Source: Candidatus Zixiibacteriota bacterium (GTDB taxonomy: Bacteria > SM23-81). From it: 5,273 nt of DNA. The stretch is taken from NCBI GenBank assembly GCA_030628225.1, contig DAOVRJ010000176.1:1-5273 (forward strand), written 5' to 3'. The notes under the pieces are model-generated. The model did not search any database. It was not told where the DNA came from and saw nothing but the letters and a program-made list of their open reading frames with translations. Shown here in pieces: positions 1 to 4,667 of this stretch (its first letter is position 1; each line of letters begins with the position of its first letter). Both the position numbers and the translations under genes were made by a program.

Positions 1-60
1 AAATGAAAAGTGAAAAGTTCAAAGTTACTTCTTTCTCTGCTTTCCCATTTTTCATTTTGC
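1..60. repeat. AT-rich degenerate foldback repeat, copy 1 (cut by window edge)
   Basis: A/T-rich spacer sequence with self-complementary ends: AAATGAAAA at 1-9 pairs with TTTTCATTT at 49-57. The word CATTTTTCATTTTGC at 46-60 recurs exactly at 3623-3637, and its complement recurs in part at 3525-3536. This is one member of a dispersed noncoding element family in this window. The remaining spacer up to position 148 shows no gene and no convincing terminator. Only a 5-bp stem (86-90 with 98-102) is visible. Confidence 0.5.
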
Positions 61-148
61 CTTTGAGGAAGGATCTGCGCCCACTGGACATCCCTTTTGT
101 CCAACCAATACTGCTGATCCAAACTAATAGTAAGGGTCCATTACCCCC

Positions 149-481
149 TCACTCCGCCACCTCTTGCATGGCCTTAATAAGCTCGTCCACCTCCTCCGCA
201 TCCAGCTTTTTATCCTCCATCGCCCGCTTCATGATCCCGCTGAGCAATTGGAATTCCTCCTTGTCCACCCGGCCATCCTTGACGGCCACTATGAAGTCGT
301 CGATGTTCTGGCGAGCCATCGTCTCGTCATAGTCCACGGGCAAATTGCTGGTAATCTGGCCGACCATCTTGTTAACGGCCATTTCGACAAGTTTTCCCCG
401 ATTCATGTAGAGAACCGCGGCAGCGACTATCACCAGCACGATGATCACCAGAACAGTGATCAGACAACCCTTGCCCTTCAT
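149..481 (-). CDS. Small single-pass membrane protein with duplicated acidic helix-loop motif
   Basis: Predicted 110-residue protein that I cannot assign to a named family. Residues 1-5 are basic, 6-25 form one hydrophobic membrane segment, and 26-110 are charged and helical. This suggests an N-terminal anchor with one soluble domain; which side of the membrane it faces is uncertain. Residues 69-89 and 90-110 form a 21-residue direct repeat (D..hD.EE...L...M pattern). The first copy contains DGRVDKEEF, which matches the second half of an EF-hand loop, but the first two Asp ligands are absent, so calcium binding is doubtful. I chose ATG at 481 because AAAGGGGG lies 6 bases upstream. A longer reading from TTG at 511 would add ten residues but has its purine-rich tract 12 bases away. 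The start lies 36 bases after the stop of the ABC1-kinase gene, so the two are probably cotranscribed. Confidence 0.75.
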   Translation of the reverse strand: MKGKGCLITVLVIIVLVIVAAAVLYMNRGKLVEMAVNKMVGQITSNLPVDYDETMARQNIDDFIVAVKDGRVDKEEFQLLSGIMKRAMEDKKLDAEEVDELIKAMQEVAE

Positions 482-487
482 ACCGTA

Positions 488-495
488 CCCCCTTT
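488..495 (-). promoter_or_regulatory. Ribosome binding site deciding the start of the small membrane protein
   Basis: Minus-strand AAAGGGGG sits 6 bases before ATG at 481. It favours this ATG over the in-frame TTG at 511. Confidence 0.5.
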
Positions 496-517
496 CGGAG
501 TGATATACCAATCTTGC

Positions 518-2200
518 TTACAGCCTCCCTGACCTGAGAATACCGATGATCAGCCAAATACCCAGCAGACCGGCGAACAAATAGCCCAGGATGCCTATCA
601 GGGGATAGCCGAACAAAAATGGCTTTACCTCCAACCGCATGATCATAGAAGACCCCACGATGAGGGCAGCTATGATCAGGCTAAAGGAGATGCGGTTGCT
701 GGCCCGGTCCAGCTCGGTGATCATCTTGTCCAACCCCTTGTGGCGAAACTCTAAGGCCAACTGGCCCCGGCGCATCTTCTGCAGTATGGCGCTCAGCTCC
801 TGGGGGAGCATGGTCAACAGCCGGTGGAGGTCCTTTCCGGTCCTGAGCAGATCCCAGAAAATTATCTGGGGATCATATCGCCTGCTGAGCATCTTCTTGA
901 CGAAGGGCTTGGCCTCGGTCACGAAATCGTAATCTGGGTCCAGCAGCCGACCCACCTCCTCATAGGTTCCCAGAGCCCTGCCCAGGAGCATAAACTCCGA
1001 CCGCACTCTGATCTGATACCGGTAGGAGATCTGGAAGAGATCCCCCATCACCTTCCGCATATTAACCCCGCTCAAGGGCACGCCGGTATACCTATCCAGC
1101 AGATCGGCCATTTCCATCTTGAGGCCGACCATATCAATCTCCTCGCCGACAATCCCTACCTCCAGATAGAGCCGCCCCAGTTCATCCACATCCTTGTGAA
1201 AAATGGCCACAAAAATCTCGCTAAGCTGCTTCATCATCCCCGGACTCAACCGGCCCATCATGCCGAAGTCAACGGGAGCGATGATGTTGCCCGGCAGCAC
1301 GAAGAGGTTGCCCGGATGGGGATCGGCGTGAAAGAAACCGTCCTCGAATATTTGCTTCAACAGCGCCCGGCCACCGTTTTGGGCGATGATCTGCCTGTCC
1401 AGGCTAAATTCCTCGAACCGGCTCAAGTCCGAGATCTTCACTCCGTCGATGAACTCCGTGGTCAACACCCGGGAGGAACTCAGCTGCCAGTGAACTTTTG
1501 GGACGTGAATCGTCTTCTCCTTGGCGAAGTTCCTGGCGAAGATCTCCATGTTTCCCGCTTCGTTGGTGAAATCAACCTCGCGCTTGGTGGTCCGATCCAG
1601 CTCATCCACGATGCCGGTGGGATCGTACCGTCGGCTCTCGGGGAGGTGCTTGACCAGCAGGTTGGCCATGTCGCGCAGGATGCTCATGTCCTCCAGGATC
1701 ACCTTGCGAACCCCGGGACGCTGCACCTTCACGATGACCTCCTGTCCATCGAGGGTCTTCGCCCGATGGACCTGCGCCAAGGATGCCGAGGCCAACGGCC
1801 TGCGGTCAAAGCTGGCAAAGAGCTCTTCCGGGGGACGGCCCAGCTCCTGCAGGATCACCTGTTTCACCCTGTTGAACCCGATGGGTCTCACCTCATCCTG
1901 GAGCTTGGTCAGCTCCACCACATACTCTGGGGGAATCAGGAAGGGCCGCATGCTGAGCACCTGCCCCAACTTGATAAAGGCCGGCCCCATCTCTTCCAGG
2001 GCCAACCTCACTCTCTCCGCGTCGGAGAGGTCGACCACCGCTTTCAGCCTGCGCATTTTCAATCCCTGGCCGCGGAGCAGATATACGGAAAGCTTCATCC
2101 GGTTCAGGATGTGCCCGAAGCCGTATTTCAGAGACACGGCCAGGATTTGGCGAAATCGCTTCAGGTGGCGGTACCCTTTGCCGATTTTAGTGATGGGCAT
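518..2200 (-). CDS. ABC1/AarF/UbiB family atypical protein kinase-like protein
   Basis: 560 residues, the usual length for bacterial UbiB/AarF/ADCK proteins. All family hallmarks are visible: KxGQ motif KLGQ at 77-80, the Ala/Ser-rich replacement of the P-loop PLASASLAQVH at 135-145, invariant Lys158 (VKVQRPG), ExD motif E208-V-D210, catalytic loop HADPHPGN at 291-298, and metal-binding DFG at 311-313. Two hydrophobic helices near 504-521 and 534-555 form the C-terminal membrane anchor. Known family members have ATPase rather than ordinary protein kinase activity and support ubiquinone or other isoprenoid-lipid biosynthesis at the membrane. The substrate here cannot be told from sequence, and no quinone-pathway gene is adjacent. 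ATG at 2200 has only a weak AGG 10 bases upstream. It is followed after 36 bases by the small membrane protein. Family assignment is firm; the precise role is not. Confidence 0.95.
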   Translation of the reverse strand: MPITKIGKGYRHLKRFRQILAVSLKYGFGHILNRMKLSVYLLRGQGLKMRRLKAVVDLSDAERVRLALEEMGPAFIKLGQVLSMRPFLIPPEYVVELTKLQDEVRPIGFNRVKQVILQELGRPPEELFASFDRRPLASASLAQVHRAKTLDGQEVIVKVQRPGVRKVILEDMSILRDMANLLVKHLPESRRYDPTGIVDELDRTTKREVDFTNEAGNMEIFARNFAKEKTIHVPKVHWQLSSSRVLTTEFIDGVKISDLSRFEEFSLDRQIIAQNGGRALLKQIFEDGFFHADPHPGNLFVLPGNIIAPVDFGMMGRLSPGMMKQLSEIFVAIFHKDVDELGRLYLEVGIVGEEIDMVGLKMEMADLLDRYTGVPLSGVNMRKVMGDLFQISYRYQIRVRSEFMLLGRALGTYEEVGRLLDPDYDFVTEAKPFVKKMLSRRYDPQIIFWDLLRTGKDLHRLLTMLPQELSAILQKMRRGQLALEFRHKGLDKMITELDRASNRISFSLIIAALIVGSSMIMRLEVKPFLFGYPLIGILGYLFAGLLGIWLIIGILRSGRL

Positions 2201-2267
2201 GGTTGGATAACCTGGAAGATAATGGAAAGTGATTGAATGCGTTGCTGGTGATTAGAAAAGGAGCTAG

Positions 2268-2343
2268 GAGTTAAGGGTTAGGGATTAGGGTGTTAGGGAT
2301 TAGGTGATTAGGGATTAGGTGATTAGGGATTAGGTGCTTAGGG
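2268..2343 (+). repeat. TTAGGG-like tandem array with G-quadruplex-type motif
   Basis: Plus strand carries repeated (A/T)TTAGGG and GATTAGG words. Two perfect 15-base units GATTAGGGATTAGGT lie at 2306-2320 and 2321-2335, flanked by a 14-base variant (2292-2305) and a partial copy ending at 2343. Four GGG runs at 2275-2277, 2281-2283, 2288-2290 and 2296-2298 with loops of 3, 4 and 5 bases satisfy the usual G-quadruplex pattern. It lies about 70 bases upstream of the ABC1-kinase start, with G runs on that gene's template strand. Noncoding. Confidence 0.8.
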
Positions 2344-2399
2344 AAAAGCAAAACATCAGGTTTTAAAACAAAGATTTGAAAGATGGAAGGATTTTGGTT

Positions 2400-2514
2400 C
2401 ACTAACCCCTAACCCCTGATCCCTATCTTTCCGGGGTCACTAACCCCTGATCCCTAATCCCTATCTTTCCGGGGTCACTAATCACTAACCCCTGATCCCT
2501 AATCCCTGTCTTTC
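2400..2514 (-). repeat. Three tandem ~38-base repeats, inverted relative to the TTAGGG-like array
   Basis: Units at 2400-2437, 2438-2475 and 2476-2514 (last diverged at its end). Each begins CACTAA, carries CCCCTGATCCCT-type words, and the first two end with ATCTTTCCGGGGT. The complement reads GGGATTAGGGATCAGGGG, so this array is the reverse-oriented counterpart of 2268-2343 across a 56-base A/T-rich spacer. Together they fill the gap between the PhaR-like gene and the ABC1-kinase gene, where I see no coding sequence and no clear terminator. Confidence 0.8.
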
Positions 2515-2578
2515 TCATTTCTCCCCAATAGATACCACAAATCTCCATTCATGTCAACAAATTTCCCAGCACACATCA

Positions 2579-2914
2579 TCATTTGCCCTTCTTCCCCTGC
2601 TCTCTTAGCTTTCTTTCCAAACGAGCGACGGTCTTGGTCAGATCGCTCACCTGCTCGCTCAGCTTCGCCACCTCCTCTTCCCTGGCCGGCTTGATCTTAG
2701 TCACGGCTACCTTGATCCTCTCGTCCACCCATTTCTTGGCCTCACGGGACCGCGCTTCCGCCTTTTCCACCAGCTCGCGAACGAACTTGGTCCGCTCCTC
2801 TTTGCTCAGCTCACCCTTTTTGATGAGATCGTCCACCAGTTCCTCCACCTTCTCCCGGGTCACGCTGAGGGCCCCAATCCCGGCCAGCATGGCTTTCTTC
2901 ACCACATCCACCAT
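2579..2914 (-). CDS. Possible separate phasin-like product from internal in-frame start
   Basis: Same frame and stop as the PhaR-like gene, but beginning at an ATG preceded by a full Shine-Dalgarno. The predicted product is 111 residues (MVDVVKKAMLAGIGALS...), close to the size of stand-alone COG3937-type phasins. It has no DNA-binding domain: two amphipathic helices come first, then a coiled coil with regularly spaced V/L residues, then a basic tail. It would share the whole C-terminal domain with the long form and could mix with it through the coiled coil. The quality of the initiation site is seen directly. That it is used, and that the short form exists, is inference. Confidence 0.45.
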   Translation of the reverse strand: MVDVVKKAMLAGIGALSVTREKVEELVDDLIKKGELSKEERTKFVRELVEKAEARSREAKKWVDERIKVAVTKIKPAREEEVAKLSEQVSDLTKTVARLERKLREQGKKGK

Positions 2915-3166
2915 GGTTCCTCCTCCTTTCAAGATTAACTCTTGAGCTACCCTGGCGGACGGAAAGTTTCCCTTCCACTCCCGCGCCTCCATGGACAGCA
3001 CCTGAAACAGTGTGGGCAAGGTGATGTCTTCCTTGGTCTTGTTATCCATGACCATCACGTCTTGGCCCTCTTTAACCAGCTCGGCCAAATCCTGCAGGGT
3101 GATGGTCTTCTTCTCCTGGATGTCATACAGACGCCGGTTGGCGTAGCGTTTGATCAGCCTGGGCAT
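2579..3166 (-). CDS. PhaR-type DNA-binding domain joined to phasin-like domain (PHA regulator family)
   Basis: 195 residues from ATG at 3166. Residues 2-57 (RLIKRYANRRLYD, then ITLQDLAELVKEGQDV and TKEDIT) match the N-terminal DNA-binding domain of polyhydroxyalkanoate synthesis regulators (PhaR, PHB_acc_N). Residues 85-195 look like the small COG3937-type phasins: KKAMLAGIGALSVTREKVEELVDDLIKKGELS, then long charged helices and a heptad coiled coil at about 163-190 with a Lys-rich tail. PhaR proteins repress phasin and PHA genes until PHA granules titrate them; phasins coat granules. Here both activities could sit in one chain, but no PHA enzyme is nearby, so PHA as the ligand is inferred. 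The start is set by AAAGGAGGT 7 bases upstream; a GTG at 3205 would add 13 residues without such a site. It has its own promoter at 3220-3248 and an in-frame second start at 2914. Confidence 0.85.
   Translation of the reverse strand: MPRLIKRYANRRLYDIQEKKTITLQDLAELVKEGQDVMVMDNKTKEDITLPTLFQVLSMEAREWKGNFPSARVAQELILKGGGTMVDVVKKAMLAGIGALSVTREKVEELVDDLIKKGELSKEERTKFVRELVEKAEARSREAKKWVDERIKVAVTKIKPAREEEVAKLSEQVSDLTKTVARLERKLREQGKKGK
2919..2929 (-). promoter_or_regulatory. Strong internal Shine-Dalgarno inside the PhaR-phasin gene
   Basis: Minus-strand AAAGGAGGAGG encodes Lys-Gly-Gly-Gly-(Thr). The AAAGGAGG part lies 7 bases before ATG at 2914, the same spacing as at the gene's main start. It falls exactly at the junction of the two protein domains. 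Confidence 0.6.
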
Positions 3167-3173
3167 GATAAAT

Positions 3174-3182
3174 ACCTCCTTT
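3174..3182 (-). promoter_or_regulatory. Ribosome binding site setting the PhaR-like start
   Basis: Minus-strand AAAGGAGGT, a full match to the anti-Shine-Dalgarno, 7 bases before ATG at 3166. It rules against the upstream in-frame GTG at 3205 and the ATG at 3187, which overlaps this region. Confidence 0.85.
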
Positions 3183-3195
3183 GGCATGAGATAAT

Positions 3196-3206
3196 TGTGA
3201 ACCACA
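3196..3206. promoter_or_regulatory. Downstream dyad, candidate second operator
   Basis: TGTG-AAC-CACA is an 11-base inverted repeat in the 5' leader of the PhaR-like gene. It has the same 4-3-4 layout and the same AAC centre as the dyad at 3226-3236, with centres 30 bases apart (about three helical turns). No protein is shown to bind it. Confidence 0.3.
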
Positions 3207-3219
3207 CCATCCGCACCAC

Positions 3220-3248
3220 ATTATAGTGCAACGCACAATAAAAGTCAA
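3220..3248 (-). promoter_or_regulatory. Sigma70-type promoter of the PhaR-phasin gene
   Basis: Minus strand has -35 TTGACT (3243-3248), a 17-base spacer, and -10 TATAAT (3220-3225). This is a consensus -10 and a five-of-six -35 at optimal spacing. Transcription would begin near 3213, giving a leader of about 47 bases before ATG at 3166. Confidence 0.85.
3226..3236. promoter_or_regulatory. Dyad inside the promoter spacer, candidate PhaR-type operator
   Basis: GTGC-AAC-GCAC is a perfect 4-3-4 inverted repeat that abuts the -10 box between -35 and -10. Its TGC-N3-GCA core resembles the TGC/GCA-type symmetric sites reported for PhaR proteins (recalled from the literature, not checked). Occupancy would block RNA polymerase, which fits autorepression by the gene product. 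Confidence 0.45.
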
Positions 3249-3292
3249 GGAAAAAATCGTCTGCTGTGTCTGTTATCCGTGACCGGGAAAGC

Positions 3293-3323
3293 TGTAGGGG
3301 CGGGTTTCAAACCCGCCCCTACA
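3293..3323. repeat. 31-base perfect palindrome (REP/MITE-like hairpin)
   Basis: Arms TGTAGGGGCGGGTTT (3293-3307) and its exact complement (3309-3323) flank a single C at 3308. In bacterial genomes, short palindromes of this GTAGGGGCGGGTTT type are a common dispersed intergenic repeat, often spuriously translated as GAGFKPAPT. It is not followed by a T run, so it is not a standard intrinsic terminator. A ten-base piece of the arm (TAGGGGCGGG) recurs on the minus strand at the nitrilase stop codon. Confidence 0.85.
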
Positions 3324-3455
3324 CATGGGCATAAGATAGGGCTGTGTCTCTGCGGCAACAAACCTCAACTGAGAGCTATTCCCAAATCGTACCGCAGAGG
3401 GGGTAGCGGAAGACGGCGAGGCTGGCGGCCGGCCGAACGGGAGAGTGAGGACGGC

Positions 3456-3480
3456 ATGCCTCGGGCCTGTCCCGGGGCAT
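3456..3480. other. G+C-rich stem-loop
   Basis: ATGCCTCGGG (3456-3465), loop CCTGT, then CCCGGGGCAT (3471-3480). The ten-pair stem has one T.G wobble on the plus strand, which becomes an A.C mismatch on the minus strand. There is no following T run. Role unknown. Confidence 0.4.
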
Positions 3481-3515
3481 AGCCAGCCGGTGCCCGCCAT
3501 TCTGGAAATGGCGCA

Positions 3516-3555
3516 TTGAAAAATGCAAAATGAAAACTGAAAAATGTAAAATAAG
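3516..3555 (+). repeat. AT-rich degenerate repeat, copy 2, left arm
   Basis: Contains AATGCAAAATGAAAA (3522-3536) followed by a diverged near-copy (CTGAAAAATGTAAAATAAG). It is complementary to the arm at 3600-3642, with 15 bases matching exactly. Confidence 0.55.
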
Positions 3556-3599
3556 AGTCAAACCCTCAAGATCCAAGATGAACACATAGTTTGTGCAAG

Positions 3600-3642
3600 A
3601 TCAATTTGAAATTTTCACTCTGCATTTTTCATTTTGCATTGG
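3600..3642 (-). repeat. AT-rich degenerate repeat, copy 2, right arm
   Basis: TGCATTTTTCATTTTGCATT (3621-3640) is the inverted partner of 3516-3536 across about 85 bases. CATTTTTCATTTTGC (3623-3637) is identical to 46-60. CAATTTGAAAT at 3602-3612 also occurs inverted in the copy at 3780-3822. Confidence 0.55.
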
Positions 3643-3752
3643 GGGCCACATCAGAGGGTATACAGGTATCCCTTTTAATTGAGTCGTTCACTATTACGGA
3701 GAATTCCCGGCGGAGGTATCCTACAGTGGCCCCAGGGCACGCTGGCTGAAGC

Positions 3753-3772
3753 GAGGGGGACACTTCCCCCTC
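3753..3772. other. Stem-loop downstream of the nitrilase gene
   Basis: GAGGGGGA (3753-3760), loop CACT, TCCCCCTC (3765-3772): a perfect 8-bp stem about 60 bases past the nitrilase stop. On the minus strand it is followed by GCTTCAGCC rather than T residues, so it is not a canonical intrinsic terminator. It could still stabilise the transcript 3' end. Confidence 0.4.
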
Positions 3773-3779
3773 TTAAAAG

Positions 3780-3822
3780 ATTCATTTCAAATTGCAAAGT
3801 GCAAATTTTAAATTGTAAAATT
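3780..3822 (-). repeat. AT-rich degenerate repeat, copy 3
   Basis: Runs of words such as TTTCAAATTGCAAAGTGCAAATTTTAAATTG, broken here as TTTCAAATTGCAAAG then TGCAAATTTTAAATTG. It starts about ten bases after the nitrilase stop in the direction of transcription and resembles the other AT-rich repeats in the window. Confidence 0.45.
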
Positions 3823-3831
3823 GCCCCGCCC

Positions 3832-4644
3832 CTAAATTTCATTCTCCTTGGCTGTGATTTCCCCGTACAACTCCGGCCTTCGGTCCGCCAGAAGATCGTT
3901 CCGCTCGGTGACCTTCTTGTCCCGGGCCTTGAGCGGGTCGATCTCCACTATGCGGACGACCTGCTCATCGCCGTTGGCCTGGGCCAGAATTTCCCCCCGG
4001 GGACCAACGATCTGGCTCATCCCCGAGTAGGTCAGGCTCTTGTCCCCCCTGGTCTCGGTGCCGGTACGGTTGGCGGTGATGGCGAAGACCCCATTCTCCA
4101 GACAGCGGGTGACCATGGCCTTCTGGCAGAAGGGCAGCACCAGGTTGGCCGGATGGCAGATGATGTCCGCCCCCTTCAGGGCCAGAACCCGGGCCGACTC
4201 CGGATAGATCCAGTCGAAGCAGACCATCAGGCCCACCCGGGCGGCTCCGATGTCGAAGGTCACAAAGCCCGTATCTCCCGGGTGGTAGAATATTTTCTCG
4301 TCCACGAACAGGTGGCTCTTGCGGTAGGTCCTGGTCCATCCCTGGGGGCTGACCAGCACGGCGGAGTTGTACAGCCGGCGGCCAGCCTTCTCGGCCAGCC
4401 CGGCCACGATGTGCACCTGCTCGTCTTTAGCCAATCGCAGAAGAAACTGGGTGGTGGGCCCACCGGGGATGGCCTCGGCGGCTCTGACCACCTCTTCCTG
4501 GAAGAGAAACAGGTAGCCGGTGTTGAACAGCTCGGGCAGAACCAGCAGGTCCGCCTCCGTGCCCCGGACCATCTCCTCCACGCGCCGGAGATTGTCGTCC
4601 TTATCCCCGAAGCGGGGGCAGAACTGGACGAAACCGATTTTCAT
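3832..4644 (-). CDS. Nitrilase-superfamily carbon-nitrogen hydrolase
   Basis: 270 residues from ATG at 4644, typical for single-domain members. The Glu-Lys-Cys catalytic triad is plain: Glu38 (LPELFNTGY), Lys109 (YRKSHLF) and Cys142 (MVCFDWIYPESAR). The usual accessory Glu116 (DEK) is also present. The enzyme hydrolyses a non-peptide C-N bond (amide, nitrile or N-carbamoyl) through a cysteine thioester in the cytoplasm. From memory, the sequence closely follows the Pyrococcus-type small nitrilases (PELF-TGY, KxHLFxxEK, CFDWxxPESAR-LALKGA, HPANLV). I would therefore place it with these, but the substrate is not predictable. No signal peptide. The start is chosen for GAGGAG 6 bases upstream; an ATG at 4668 adds eight residues and overlaps the macrodomain stop as TGATG, but has no binding site. 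It is the second gene of the macrodomain operon. Confidence 0.93.
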   Translation of the reverse strand: MKIGFVQFCPRFGDKDDNLRRVEEMVRGTEADLLVLPELFNTGYLFLFQEEVVRAAEAIPGGPTTQFLLRLAKDEQVHIVAGLAEKAGRRLYNSAVLVSPQGWTRTYRKSHLFVDEKIFYHPGDTGFVTFDIGAARVGLMVCFDWIYPESARVLALKGADIICHPANLVLPFCQKAMVTRCLENGVFAITANRTGTETRGDKSLTYSGMSQIVGPRGEILAQANGDEQVVRIVEIDPLKARDKKVTERNDLLADRRPELYGEITAKENEI

Positions 4645-4650
4645 CACGCT

Positions 4651-4656
4651 CTCCTC
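4651..4656 (-). promoter_or_regulatory. Ribosome binding site of the nitrilase gene
   Basis: Minus-strand GAGGAG 6 bases before ATG at 4644. It favours that start over ATG 4668, which has no purine-rich tract at a suitable distance. Confidence 0.6.
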
Positions 4657-4667
4657 TGCTCGACTCA

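Larger units (their letters stand above)
3251..3831. other. Noncoding spacer of about 580 bases with repeats and hairpins
   Basis: Between the PhaR-like promoter and the end of the nitrilase gene I find no credible gene. Short open frames here run through palindromes and low-complexity repeats and have no ribosome binding sites. It holds a 31-base palindrome (3293-3323), a G+C-rich stem-loop (3456-3480), three AT-rich degenerate repeats (3516-3555, 3600-3642, 3780-3822) and a stem-loop (3753-3772). The stretches 3324-3455 and 3643-3750 remain unexplained. Confidence 0.7.

Noticed and set aside
86-102. Terminator after the small membrane protein gene
   Set aside because: Only a 5-bp stem with a 7-base loop and no T run.
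824-2236. Long plus-strand open frame of 470 codons
   Set aside because: Antisense to the ABC1-kinase gene, which has every family motif. The plus-strand peptide is rich in His, Gln and Pro, typical of a shadow frame.
2268-2343. True telomere or a eukaryotic origin
   Set aside because: Only a short, degenerate array lies between two bacterial-type genes with Shine-Dalgarno sites.
2268-2514. CRISPR array
   Set aside because: Repeats are contiguous or share sequence throughout, with no unique spacers of constant length, and no cas gene is in the window.
3279-3482. Open frame on the plus strand beginning MTGKAVGAGFKPAPT
   Set aside because: It translates the 31-base palindrome and a G+C-rich hairpin; no ribosome binding site, and no family resemblance.
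3273-3500. Open frames on the minus strand across the palindrome region
   Set aside because: They read through repeats, lack ribosome binding sites and show compositionally biased peptides.
3753-3772. Intrinsic terminator of the macrodomain-nitrilase operon
   Set aside because: Good 8-bp stem but no T run after it on the transcribed strand; kept only as a stem-loop.
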